From Aphelenchoides besseyi (lineage: Eukaryota; Nematoda; Chromadorea; Rhabditida; Aphelenchoididae): 64,000 nucleotides of DNA. The notes beneath the pieces are model-generated. The model was not told the DNA's origin. It ran no database searches and saw only the letters and a list, made by a program, of their open reading frames with translations. Positions 23,277 through 35,509 of the stretch are shown here, one piece after another. The translations under genes were made by a program, and so were the position numbers. The DNA lies in the NCBI GenBank assembly GCA_024699855.1, contig JAMPIQ010000003.1, positions 4,278,001-4,342,000 on the forward strand, read 5' to 3'. The first letter of the stretch is position 1. The number at the start of each line of letters is the position of its first letter.

Positions 23277-23990
23277 ATCTCACCTTCCGAATTTACTTTT
23301 TCTTCTCTAAAAAAGCATGGAAATGAGTTAGCTTAGCTATCTTAATTTTGCAACTTTTTTTAAAGATATGTATGGCAAAAAGTAGTCGAAACGACCCAAA
23401 TGCCAATGAGAATTCCGTATCCCTTTGGTCAGATTTATGTTTACTTAATTTCAATGATCTGCTCTTAACATTCTTTTGAATATTGTGATAATTTAATGTA
23501 CAGACATAAATCAACATTCATTAACAAGAATTACGTTCATCAAAACTATACGAAACACTTTTTCGCAGTTATAATCTAAATGAAGTAAAATATTGAATTC
23601 GATACAAAACACGTTGAAAATGCTCTCACAATCATTAATATTAAGACAAAGATTACACTAAAAATGAAGAGAATATAACCGCTTTGTAATGTGCTCAAAT
23701 TTTCAACTCGAATATGTTCATTGATCTCTTGTGTAGCAGACAATGCAACCTCATTTTTGACACACTGAAATCTGCTCTTTTGATCGCAACTTGATTTCAA
23801 CGACTGTTTGTTGAGTCAAATTTGTACGCGATTCAATATTGCGATTAATACAAAACTTCTTTTGTTCATTAGACCAACTTCTTAATCAAGTACGAAATAT
23901 CAAAAGAAATTTAGTCACCAGAAACCTGATAGAATAAATCTGTTTAATCGATGGCAAGTAGAAGACAACCCGAATAAAACTAAGAATCTG

Positions 23991-25711
23991 TCAAACACGC
24001 TCTTCGTCGACGTCTGCGATTTGAATCACGACATCAGCTGCTGTGAAGTACGCCGACTCTATTGAATTTTGAGTGCGAACTGTTGGCGGAGGTCGTGGAG
24101 TTGATTCCCGCGAATCGATGTCCGGAAGATCGAAAACGGGTCTTGACGAAGTTGGTGTCAGATCTTCGAGCTGAGCAGCATCAAGTGATGAAGATTTCGG
24201 TGCTCGTTTACGTCGAAAACTCCTAAACAAAAAAGAATACAAATCAATTCGCTTCAACAAACTTTTTAAAAGACTTTAATGAAGTTTGGAAGAATGATCG
24301 TCGGCGCACAAGCGCATCTTTTGGAACCTTCGATCTTCGTAGAAATCCCGACAATGTGGAACAACGTCTGTACAATAAACATGTTAGTATTCTTAGAGAA
24401 AAGCAAACCGAATATCAACTTTTGCATGACCCAAAAGCACTTCACTGATTTTGCGCTTCATCGTACCGTTCGTTTGCAGATAGTCGGTTGTACTTGGTCG
24501 TGGACCACTTAATTTTGCGAGCAATCGACAACGTTCTAGCTCCGTGTCAGACTCCTCATCCTCCTGCATTGGATTAGGTGAACATGGTGGTGCTTCAAGA
24601 TTATATTCGCAATCTTCGTAGGACGTTTGTTGACATGGAGAATTGTTCAGAACAGAGCCGCTACCATATTTGCGAAAAAGCGGATATGACTGAGAAATTG
24701 GTATCGCGATGGGCGATATGGATCGATTGATTGATCTTTTCTTATTATTTGCGGGTATCGCACGAACATCAGTGCTTATTGTAACAGTTGAAATACGTCT
24801 AAATAGAATGAACAATCAAGTCTGAAATTTTGCTGACCAACCTTCCCGGTGGATTTAACAATGACATTTTACCCGTTGTATCAGCACTCATGGATGAATG
24901 AGCGTCTGCGCGATCGTTCATCAAAGCAACGTCGTGAGCGGTTAGCGTTCTTCCACCTTCTAACACCGCTTCCGATCTCCATTTCGATACAACGTTCTCC
25001 AGCAATTCGAATTTATCAATTTTGGTCGACGCTTTTGATTTAGCACTCACTTCAGAACCTCGACGTACGGAGTCTTGATCGCTAGAAAATTTGTCTTTTG
25101 ATTTGTCGTAAATTCGCGAATTTACTTCGATTTCGCTTTTGATTCACTATAACGACGTCCATTGACAATTGCAGTTTGTGGTGAAACAAATGTCATTTTG
25201 TTGTACTTCTTTACGAAACTGCGCAGTATTAGAAGCCAAAGGAATAAAACAAAAACCGTGAGAGCGATTTCGTGCGGCATTGCCCTTTGGAATTTTGGAT
25301 AAATTTCTGAAATAAACGACCTGAATATCGAATTTGTAAATGTTGTTTTAACCTTGAGGTCGAGTAGTGAAGTTGAGTGTAACACTTGAACCCTTTTGAC
25401 CGTTGCAATCACTTCGCGAATTCAATCGAACAAAATACGTGAGATGATCTTTGAGATCGTTCAACAAAGTTGTACGCGTTCGATCGGGAAATATTATTCG
25501 AGCAGCATCTGTTTCCGCTGGTCTCGTAAACCAGTCCAACTCCCAATGAAAACTACGATTCAGACGCCGAACTTCTCTTGGACTCCATTGTAAACGTGCA
25601 AACCGTTCGCCTGCAGCCACTACACGAAAATAAGCCAAACTTGGTGGTGGTTCTATGCAAGAGATATGATTGAGGAGTTCGTTACTTACCACAAGAGTCA
25701 GTTACAATCAT
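23991..25711 (-). CDS. single-pass membrane protein with a fibronectin type III domain
   Basis: Exons on the minus strand encode one fibronectin III module (exon 25652 to about 25355): PPPSLAYFRVVAAGERFARL starts strand A, W in LQWSP is the core Trp, and HLTYFVRLNSRSDC is the usual F-strand. A transmembrane helix follows (ALTVFVLFLWLLILRSF near 25250). Then comes a long cytoplasmic tail that is basic near the membrane and Ser/Pro-rich and acidic further on, ending DVDEERV then TGA at 23991-23993. The topology is that of a small cell-surface receptor or adhesion protein. The first in-frame Met (25711) lacks a signal peptide, so an upstream exon is probably missing. The exact family is not recognised; I considered anosmin (KAL-1), but a single FN3 with TM does not fit it. 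Confidence 0.65.
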
Positions 25712-26022
25712 TCTAAGCAAAGAAGACTTGAATTTACTCCATTGAATTATACGACAGAAATCTAAACAACCAAATGAACTCGTTCGTATTAATCTAAAGA
25801 CGCATATATACACGGAAAACAATCACAAGATTGTGTTTGCACATTCACACGAACGAATTAAGCTTCTGATCAAAAGTTTGAACGAGAAGATTAGTAATTT
25901 CACTGTCACACACTTTTCTTTATCGCACAACAAGACCGAACAGCTGACGTTTGATCGAAGCTAACGATCACTGATCTACGATGTTCACGTGTATAAATTG
26001 GCACGTTTTGCTGATGAGTAGA

Positions 26023-26418
26023 TTATACGAAAGTGTTCATTCGCCCATCAAATACAGTAATGGGTACTCCGGAAATGCATTCGACATGAGAACGGAAGCA
26101 TAAAAACTTGACAAAATGAATGTCCGTTTGTTTAACGATCACAATTCGCGCTTTCAATGCAAACAAAACAAAAAGGAAAAGACAGAAAGACCCGCCAATT
26201 TTAACCATGACCATTATGGAGACCTCTTTTCGTGTTGCCAATTTCCTTTTTTGATGTTCGAAGACTCGGAGATGTCTGAAAATCTCCGCCTTCACAGCTG
26301 TCATATCGAATCGCCGTTCTCTTCTTAATGATAAAAAATGACTGAGAACTTTTTCATTAGCAGTATTATACGAGGCATTTCGGAACCTCAAAAATCGTAC
26401 TTGAATGGCAGGGTCCAT
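26023..26418 (-). CDS. candidate ORF with signal-like segment
   Basis: A 131-codon ATG-led open frame upstream of, and on the same strand as, the FN3 membrane gene. From an internal Met it reads MVMVKIGGSFCLFLFVLFAL, a good signal peptide or TM segment, followed by cysteines (FLCFRSHVEC). It might contain a first exon for the FN3 gene, but the donor phase that I can see (after GGA, phase 0) does not match the visible acceptor of the next exon. It might also be a chance ORF. Confidence 0.2.
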   Translation of the reverse strand: MDPAIQVRFLRFRNASYNTANEKVLSHFLSLRRERRFDMTAVKAEIFRHLRVFEHQKRKLATRKEVSIMVMVKIGGSFCLFLFVLFALKARIVIVKQTDIHFVKFLCFRSHVECISGVPITVFDGRMNTFV

Positions 26419-26651
26419 TAGTACTTCATTGTCTCAATGAGACCGGAATATGCGTCTTTAAAAGGTCGTTATTTAGGTTGTAGTATAGAGAGATTCCTTT
26501 TCGTCAACTCGGAACTAAAACAAAATGTTTGATAAAGAAAGTTGCCGTCGGAGCGGAAATTGGAGAATGTCGTTTGGTAAATTCAATCGTCTTCTTTGTT
26601 CGAATAATTTATGCAAATCAACGTAAGTAAATGGAACAAACAAAATGTAAT

Positions 26652-29012
26652 TCAATCGCTTTTCAACGATATCGAAACAATTTTAATTTCGTCTCGTGGT
26701 CGTCCTGATTTTTCATGTACGGGAGTCTGATTTATCTTCTGAACAACGTTGAAGCCTTCGGTTACTTGTCCAAACAAAGTGTTCTTCCCGTCCAACCATT
26801 CAGCGGGAACAACCGTAATGAAGAATTGACTACCATTCGAATTTGGTCCCGCATTAGCCATTGAGAGACAATACGGTTTGTTGTGTTTTAACATTGGATG
26901 GAACTGAAATCGAGATTCTGATGTTTATACGATTTCACGGCCGATACCTCATCCTCAAAATCATGTCCATAAATCGATGTGCCGCCAGTACCTTTTCCTG
27001 TGGGATCTCCGGTTTGAATCATGAATGCCTAAAGTACTGATGCTTTAAAAGAGTGATACTGATTATGTTACCTTGATTACTCGATGAAACAACAGCGAAT
27101 TGTAATAACCGCGACGTGCAAGTGTACAGAAATTCTCGACTGTTCGTGGACATTTGTCGGGATAAAGTTCAACGTGTATATCGCCATAAGAACTGAAATC
27201 GTTGTTTTAAAGAATTATGTTAAAAGCATCTTAAAAATCAAATCACAAATTAAACATACGTGTGAATGGTTGCTTTATCGCATAATCGTGATTGTGGGGC
27301 GTCGTCCTCGACTGCGGTGATTGCCTCCTCTTTCAGTGGCTTCTCGTTGTAAACATCCCGATTAGATTGACCGTCTTCATCATCCTCCGACAAATAAGGT
27401 TCGGCATTTGTGAAAATGTAGAAACGCGGTTTGTTATAAGCACAAGCAATCTGAACATAAGATAAACAAACACACCGTGTAACCTGTTACCTACCAACAT
27501 TGGATCAGGTTCTGAACGCCGTAAGTTCGGATTGTCTGCTGTTTCAATTTCAATACTTGTTGCTGCACCTTGCAATAACTCTCGAGAATCAGGTAATGCA
27601 CGACACAAACTAACTGCCAAGAAACGTGCGTTTTCGCCTTTTCCAATCTCTCGCACCACTTCTTCGGTGACCAAATTGAAAACCGAAATACCCAGTGGTG
27701 TTGGATAAATAAGGAAATTGCCGGAAAAATCGAACGTAAACTTTAAATGTTGGAAGGCCGCTTCCGATTTATTCAACTCTTTTTCCAACGCAACTCTTCT
27801 ATTCCATTCCATGGTAGGCAAACCGTGCGATCTATAAGCATACGCTCAGGAGTTGTAATTCGAACACAACCCACTTGTTTGATTTTCCTTCTTCCACGTA
27901 TCTTTGAAGACTTTCGTCGATGGTTTTGATAATTTTTCCCGTTCGTGTGTTGAATACACGAATTTGACGATCGTTTCCCATCGTAGCAAAAGTCTCACCA
28001 TTTGGATTGAATACCAAACAGTTCGGCGGTTGTTGAATCTAAACGGAAAATTCAGAACATCTGAAGAATAAAGCATGTACCTTAGCGTATTCGTAGAGAT
28101 CGGTATCCATTTTTGTTTTCCACTCAAATTTATCCTCCGGAAACTCGTAATCGGATTTCGGTCCCGACCAAAATTCGATCATTCCCATCGTATCGACAGA
28201 AACTGTGGTGTCGATTGCAGCACAATACTAAAAGAAAACAATAGAAAAGTCGACAAACTTACATGTCCTCACCTCCATCAAAACTACAGGTTTGAAATGT
28301 AAACGCTCAATACTGTGGAGTATCTCTGTGGTTCCTTTTCCGTCATATAATCGAATTATTGGCTTGTCTATATCAGCAATTGCAAGCACGTTGATGATGT
28401 CGGAGCTTTGATGTACCCAGGCACAAGTTGAAGGGCGAAAATCGAGAGTCAACATGTTGATCATGTCAAACTAAATGAACAGATTTAAATCCGTCAAATT
28501 AGAAGACTTACATTTGTTACATCAAATATCTTCGCTGATTTGTCTTCGGTGCAAATTGTGACCAAAAGTGTTCCGTTGTGATTAACAGAGAGATCGGCAA
28601 AACCATCTAAATGACAAGAATTGAAGTGTCTACGGAAGAATAAACTCACGAAGATGACATTTGAAGTGCTTGACAAACTCCACTCCTTCACCGTGTTTCT
28701 TTTTCCAAAACTTCAAATGTCCATCTCGACTGGCCGTAATGATAAAATCGGTGGATGTGGCAATCGCATGAGTAATGTAATCGCGATGCATGAACGACTT
28801 TTCATATTGTTTGGAAGCTGGAATGGCACGAAGATACGTCTCTTCGAACTTCAAGTCTAAAACCGAATAAAACAAATGAAATGAAAAGAGAAACTACCTT
28901 TTTTTGCTACTACTTTTTCTGTCGGTTTTTCGTTCGGCAATCGCGGCTTCTTGAACACCGGCTCCGTATCTCCGGCTTCGTGCCCGTTTGAGGTTTCCGT
29001 ATCATTAGCCAT
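26652..29012 (-). CDS. PPWD1: WD40-cyclophilin peptidyl-prolyl isomerase
   Basis: A nuclear, spliceosome-associated cyclophilin (family knowledge): WD40 repeats recruit it and the C-terminal domain isomerises proline bonds. The start at 29012 gives a charged N-terminus with a KKPR nuclear-signal-like motif. WD repeats run from about 28860 to 27330, with recognisable [17 protein letters not shown] and [18 protein letters not shown] blocks. The cyclophilin domain runs from about 27190 to 26652 and carries [23 protein letters not shown] and the EWLD tryptophan, so catalytic Arg and cyclosporin-site Trp are present. All exon joins use introns of about 40-48 nt. The stop is at 26652-26654. The gene is divergent from the debranching enzyme gene across about 740 bp. 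Confidence 0.95.
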
Positions 29013-29750
29013 CTTCAATTAAAGAAATAGACGCTGTAGAGAAATTTGCGAGAGCATCAGTGGAAGTATTGACCCACAACTGAGTCCAACAGACACTGGC
29101 GCCAATTTCAAATTGATATTTACGATAAGAAATGAAAAGCAGCTAAAATGTTCGCATTTTTTCTTGTTGATGTTTGATCGAAAACAATTGAACATCCACG
29201 GACCACTAGCGATTGAGCAGATGGCTACTTTTTTCGCTTTTTAGTAATTTTTTGAAGTTTTATGCTCGAAATCTATTGGTTGATAACATTTGGTTATTGA
29301 TCAGTTGAATGTTTCAGGTTATTTGGTTTCGTGTACTAATCAAAACAATCGTCTGAAGTCAAAACAAGCGCACGTGCACTCACTCGGTTGTTTTCTATTC
29401 GACGGTCAGACATTCGCCGTTGTTTTTTTATTGCTCTTGATCATCGCTCCACCTCTTCTCGTTCTCATTGGTGTTCAATTTTGTGGCTCTGACCTCCGTC
29501 TCGGTCTCTACGGACGAAGAGCGTTAATTTGTTGTTTCATGTTGGTCGGTCCGTTGGTGAACGTTCGGCACACGGTATCAATGATCGATCAATGGGAAGC
29601 CAACTGTTTGACGTTTCTCGCGCTATCAGTCCGCGCAAACAAATTTGCCCATCAACGCGTGTTTTTGATATCAATCTTATTGTTGAAACATACTCGTACT
29701 TCTCGTCGCGCTGTTTCCTTCAGTTTATTTGAAACCATCTAAAAATTCAG
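29013..29750. promoter_or_regulatory. shared upstream region of PPWD1 and AGL
   Basis: The spacer between two divergent genes presumably carries both promoters. An AATTCAG immediately precedes the AGL ATG at 29751, consistent with a 5'UTR intron or trans-splice acceptor. The 150-codon frame at 29290-29742 has hydrophobic stretches but no recognised family, and it runs into the acceptor. Confidence 0.35.
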
Positions 29751-32700
29751 ATGGCCATGAACGGAAATAAGCAAAACGAAAATGATTGCGTGTTGTCCAC
29801 TCTCTTGGTCGACTTGAATGTTGGCGAGTACTTGGACAGCAAAGTTGTTCGACTTCAAAAAGGTGCAAAGCAACTGCAAACGTCGATTCTAAACCGCCGA
29901 CTTTAGGATCGACTTTGCGTTTTCGTTGTGCTCAAGGAGCACTTGGCCGACAAGTTCGTTTGCTTATTCCCGGCTTCGACGTCGATTACGAATTCCCGGA
30001 GCTGAAGAAGTTTGTCGATCTCGACCGCAACTACGATTTGATTTGCGACAAATTTGGTTCGTTTAAGTACGTGATCATTCAACTTAACATCACTTATTTG
30101 GTTCATTTAGATACGAATTCTTCGTTGAAAACACATCAGAGGCTTCGGGTTACGGTTACTTTTCGGTTGTTCCCGATTGGACAGTGCCGAAGTCGTCGAA
30201 GAAGATTTCGTTGAATTCGTTGAGTGTTTGCACGCATTTAACCAAACTTCTCGGACCGCTCTCTGAATGGAAAGATCGATTGCAAGTTGCTAAAGAGTCC
30301 GGATACAATGCGGTGCATTTGACTCCCGTTCAACAGCTTGGAATCTCAAACAGCAGGTATAAGAGAAAACAAATCTGTGAATTAGCGATCTGTATTTTAG
30401 CTATTCAATTGCTGACTTTCATGCGTTGAACTCAACGTTGGGCAAAGGTGTTACATTCGATGATTTGGACAAATTCGTGAAGTTTATGGAAAATGAATGG
30501 TCGATGCTTACGGTTCATGACGTTGTATGGAATCATGCAGCCCGAAATGCGCCGTGGCTTCGTGTATGTAGTCACTGAGCAAAAACGAGTGCAATTGAAT
30601 TTTAGGAACATCCCGAATGCACTCACAATTGCTTGAACTCTCCACATTTGCGTCCTGCTTTCGTGGTTGATCAGGCACTTCGATTGTTCTCCGATGAGAT
30701 CGCCTCTTCCGAATGGGACAAACGTGGCGTTCCGCCGATGCTTTCGGAAAGCGTTCATGTAGATGTAAGTTTGTTTTACAAGAAGATGAAAAAAGTCCTT
30801 TTTTCAGTCACTTCGCAACGTTCTCTTAACCGATGTTCTGCCTAAACTTCGTTTGCACGAGTTCTTGCAAATCGACACTGATCGAGTTGTCGAAGAGTTC
30901 AAACAAAAATGTAGTTGTATGTTTACGTTAATTTGCTTGTCATTGCTGTTTCAGCGGGTTGCAAATCATCGCAAGGCGATTCGGAAGTTCACGTCGTTCA
31001 GGATCCCGAATGGCGTCGATTCGGTTCATCGATTGATTTCGAGGCGGCAATTCGAAAGTTTTGCGGTTCAAAGTAAACGGTTTCTTGCAACGACAAAAAC
31101 TAAATGTTTAGTGGTTGCAATGGTCAGAACAACGATGCAGCAGCTGAAAATCTTCGAAATCATTTGAATTGGTTGAATCAACAGAAGTACGAAGAATCTA
31201 TGGATATCACTTACGCCATCGTGAATGCAACCCTCGGCCACGTTCATTACGAGCGTGTTGATGGCAACGGACCGAGACTGCCGATCATCGATTCGGTTCA
31301 TCCACTTACAACCAAGTAATATCCTGAATTATATGATCTTTGATGATGTCTTCCTTTAGCTATTTTGTTTGTGATTACGACTTCAAGACATGGGAAGAAG
31401 CAGAGAAGTTTGCATACGATTCCGAAAAGGGCAAATATGCAATGGCTTGTAATGGATGGGTCATGGATAACGATCCAATGAAAAATTTTGCCGAATCTCA
31501 TTCTCGAGTTTACTTTCGTCGTGAACTTGTTGCTTGGGGTGATTCGATCAAACTGAATTACGGTCGTTCACCGGATGACTGCCCGTACTTGTGGAATTAC
31601 ATGCGTGAGTACAGTGAAACTTGTGCTCGTATTTTCCACGGTTTTCGCATTGACAATTGTCATTCAACTCCAATTCATGTTGCTGAGGTACACGACCAAC
31701 GAACAGTTCATGCAATCTGTTTGTCTTTAGTACTTTTTGAAAGCGGCACGTAAAATTCGACCGGCACTCTATGTTGTTGCTGAATTGTTTACTGGAAGCG
31801 AGGATCTTGATCACATCTTCGTCAACCGTCTTGGCATCACGTCTTTAATTCGAGGTAAACAACGATGGCCGACTGCTGTCTTCCTAAAACAACGATTTTC
31901 AGAAGCCCAGAACGCACCAGATAGTCACGAGCAAGGTCGTTTTGTTCATCGATTTGGTGGAGATCCAGTGGGAGCATTCCGAAGCAAAACTGTTCGACCA
32001 GCTCCTTTCTCCGTGGCACATGCACTCTTCTACGATCAAACTCACGACAATCCATCACCCGCTCAAGTATTATAACATCAAAGTGAAGTCAATTAACTCT
32101 TCGGTTTAGAAACGTACAATCTACGATTACGTTCCAACCGCCGCAATGGTATCAGCTTCGTATTGTGCTGCAGCTTCATCGCGCGGTTACGATGAATTGA
32201 TTCCGTTTCATGTACGTCTAAACGCTGATCCATTGATTCGTTTGATCTGTATTTTAGATTCATGTTGTTCACGAGGAGCGTTTGTATCGTAAATGGTCGC
32301 AGATTGCCGAAAACAAACAGTACGAAGGAATGATTCGTGCTCGAGCACATTTCAACAAACTTCATGTATGTCGAAAGCAAAAAGCTTAAAATAAGCTTCA
32401 TGATTAGATTGATTTGTGTGATCAAGGATTCACAGAAATCTTTGTTGATCAATACAATGTCGATATTGTTGCCATCACTCGTCACAATCCGACAACTCAT
32501 GAATCGGTTCTCATTATTTCACATTGTGCTTTTGGACCGTTCAAATGGCAACCAGATGGTTGTGATCACAAGGGGATTCCAGTTGCAGGTTTGATAGTAA
32601 CATTTATCTGTAAACTAACACTCGATTTCAGACAACATCAGCAAAATTTTGTTTGAAGTCAAAACCGTAGAGCATGGAAACCAACAGAATGGAGTTGCTG

Positions 32701-35242
32701 AAGGTGAGAGCCCATTAATTGTTTTCAAATGCGCGTTTACATTTTAGACAAAGATACGTTGACTGGAATGCAAAATCTACACGTGGAAGTTTACGAAAAC
32801 GTGTCTTTAGACAAGTCGTTGAGCATCGAAATCGTGAACAATGTGGTCATGTTCAAGAACTTCCCATCCGGCTCAGTAATTGCATTGAAGTAAGTAGTCG
32901 ACTGAACCCTTGGATATGATTCCATTTGTTTCAGAATTGATCCTCGACCAGAAACCACCGAAAGTTGTAATGCAATCGACAAGCTCGTGGCAGATGATTC
33001 CAATCTCAAATCAGGTAACAAACCAACGCGAACACACAACAAAGAATGTTCTTTCAGAGCTACGTAAAGTTTTCGGTTCACTCACCATCGATCAGTTCAA
33101 CTACCTTTTGTTTCGTGCTGAGAAGGAAGAGGAAGTGGAGAACGGACAACAGGCTTACGATGTTCCTGGCTACGGAAAATTCGTGTATTGTGGACTGAAA
33201 GGCGTGGAGCCGATTATTCGCAAAATCCACGGACACAACGATCTTGGCCATCCAGTTTGTGGGAACCTGCGTGGTGGTTCGTGGCTTCCGGACTATTTGA
33301 TCGGTCGAATTCGTCGAGCACCCGAATTGAGTACTGTCGCCGACTTGTTGGAATCGTCATTCAAACCATTGGAGAAAATGCCACATTTTCTGCGACCGTG
33401 TTATTTCGAACAGATCTTTTCGTATATTTACAACGTTGCCGAAAGTGTTTTGCTGGAGAAATTAGGGTTGGGAACTCAACTTGAATTGTAATGAACTCCG
33501 ATCGTTTAGATCAGCAGCCGATTTGCCGTACAACGTGACGATCGTTCGCTCGTTGGGTTTGGCATCGATTTCGTTCTTAAGTTCAATTCGTGATGCGTTG
33601 TTGCCGCCAATCGACGAACAAAAAACCCACGGAAAACATCCGCCGTCGTTAGCTGCCGGACTTCCGCACTTTGCGGTTGGAATCTGGAGAAACTGGGGAA
33701 GAGGTGCGTATTTGGTCTTCAGTTATCAAACAATTAAGAAGAGAAGACATTCTATTCAACACGTTTCAGACACTTTCATCTCGTTGCCCGGCGTGTTGCT
33801 CACGAACGCACGATTTGAAGAAGCACGTGACATCATCCTCGCGTATGCTGGAACTCTGAGACACGGACTGATTCCAAACTTGTTGGCTGAAGGAAAATGT
33901 GCACGTTACAATTGTCGAGATGCTGTTTGGTTTTGGTTGGCTTCGATCATGAAATACATCGAGAAGTCCGATGATGGAGTCAAAATTCTTGATGCTAATG
34001 TCATTCGTTTGTATCCGACTGACGATGCGGGATACACACTCGAAGTGGTCAGTGTTCAATTGACCAATGCACAACCTATCGATGAGTTTTAGAAAGAACC
34101 ACTTCGAGACACAATCTATGAAGCACTGAATCGCCACTTTGCTGGTATTCACTTCCGTGAACGAAATGCGGGACACATGATTGACGAGCATATGCGAGAC
34201 GAAGGTTTCAACGTCGACGCTTTCATTTGCCGAGAGACGGGTCTTGTGTTCGGTGGCAATTCGTTGAACTGTGGAACATGGATGGACAAAATGGGAAGCT
34301 CGGAACGTGCTAATAACCGTGGACTTCCTTCATCACCACGTGACGGAGCTGCTGTTGAACTTCAAGGATTAGCATTGTTTGTTGCCGAGTCGTTAGCAAA
34401 GTTGAACAAAGACGGGCATTTCAAATACGATGGTTTGCATGACGAGAAAGAGAACTGCAAATGGAAATGGTCGGAATGGGCACAGAAGATTCGACAAAAC
34501 TTTGCACCAAAGTTTTACGTCGATGACAATTGCAATGATGAATTTGTCAATCGCAAAGGAATCATCAAAGATTCGTTTGGTTCGACACATCGATACACCG
34601 ACTTTCAACTTCGTCCAAACTTTTGCATCGCTTTGAAATTGGTAAGATCGTCGTTTGTTATTTCACTCAACTGATTCGTTTAGGTTCCGGATATTCTTCC
34701 GCTTGAAAAAGCATGGCGAGCATTGGATATTGCTAGTCGAGTATTGAAGGCACCGCTTGGCATTTGCACGTTAGATCCGGAAGATTACAATTATAATGGA
34801 GATTACGACAATGACAACGATGGATACGATCAGAAGATTGCAAAAGGATGGAATTATCATCAAGGACCGGTAAGATTGATGACGAACGAGTTGTTTCATT
34901 GAAGATGTTTAGGAATGGTTGTGGGTTGCCGCAGAATACTTGAGTGCTCGTCTACGTGTTGGTTACGCAATTCGACATCAGAATCCGAGTGCTTGGAAGG
35001 AAGCTGTGGACGAAGTCAAGGACCGAGTCCAACGATTTGCAAAGCACATGGTCGATGATTCGGTTTGGAGTTCTCTGCCCGAGTTGACAAACCGAAACGG
35101 ATCGTACTGTCCGCCTTCTTGTCAATCACAAGCGTGGTCAGTTGGGTAAGTTCTCAAAGTGAATTAGAATCCTACTAATATTACTTTTAGTTGCTTCATG
35201 GAAACTCTGGAGATTCTCAAGGACCAATTAAATTCTCAGTAG
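29751..35242 (+). CDS. AGL: glycogen debranching enzyme
   Basis: The bifunctional 4-alpha-glucanotransferase / amylo-1,6-glucosidase that finishes glycogen breakdown after phosphorylase. ATG 29751 follows an acceptor. The N-terminal beta domain ([19 protein letters not shown]) leads into the GH13 transferase: [15 protein letters not shown] is near 30520, the nucleophile segment RIDNCHSTP near 31650, and the acid/base segment [15 protein letters not shown] near 31790. The C-terminal GH133 glucosidase includes [13 protein letters not shown] (built across the intron near 33700), [41 protein letters not shown] and NYHQGPEWLW near 34860-34920. TAG is at 35240-35242. Both active sites look complete. 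About 20 introns of 40-50 nt were followed. Confidence 0.96.
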
Positions 35243-35509
35243 TGGCCATTTTACATTCGCTAAATTTCTATTAGGTTTTACTGTTTGATTGTTTTTCATG
35301 TTCTATCGCAAAGACATAAACTTCTGACCCTAAAATTGATTGCAAACTACGAATCCTTCAACCCAAACTATTGGAAGCTTCTTAAATCGCTAAAAGACAA
35401 ACGCAATTTCCCGATTTTGTTTAGAGATTAGTTGGCAATTTTGGCTTAGCGTTTCAGTTTATGTTTTCATTTCACGTATTCATCCTTCGTTTGATCACTT
35501 GTGAAGAAG

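Larger units (their letters stand above)
20871..23990. other. gene-poor region with dispersed repeat
   Basis: About 3.1 kb with no supportable gene. It contains two copies of a 246-bp sequence (21602-21847 and 23031-23276) in direct orientation. Open frames such as 20987-21340 (-) and 22770-22961 (+) lack family motifs and splice continuity. The repeat copies do not start with TG and end with CA, and no short target duplication is visible, so I do not call them LTRs. Confidence 0.45.

Noticed and set aside
25712..26651. Anosmin (KAL-1) gene including the FN3 exons
   Set aside because: Only one FN3 domain followed by a TM helix is present and no WAP domain is seen.
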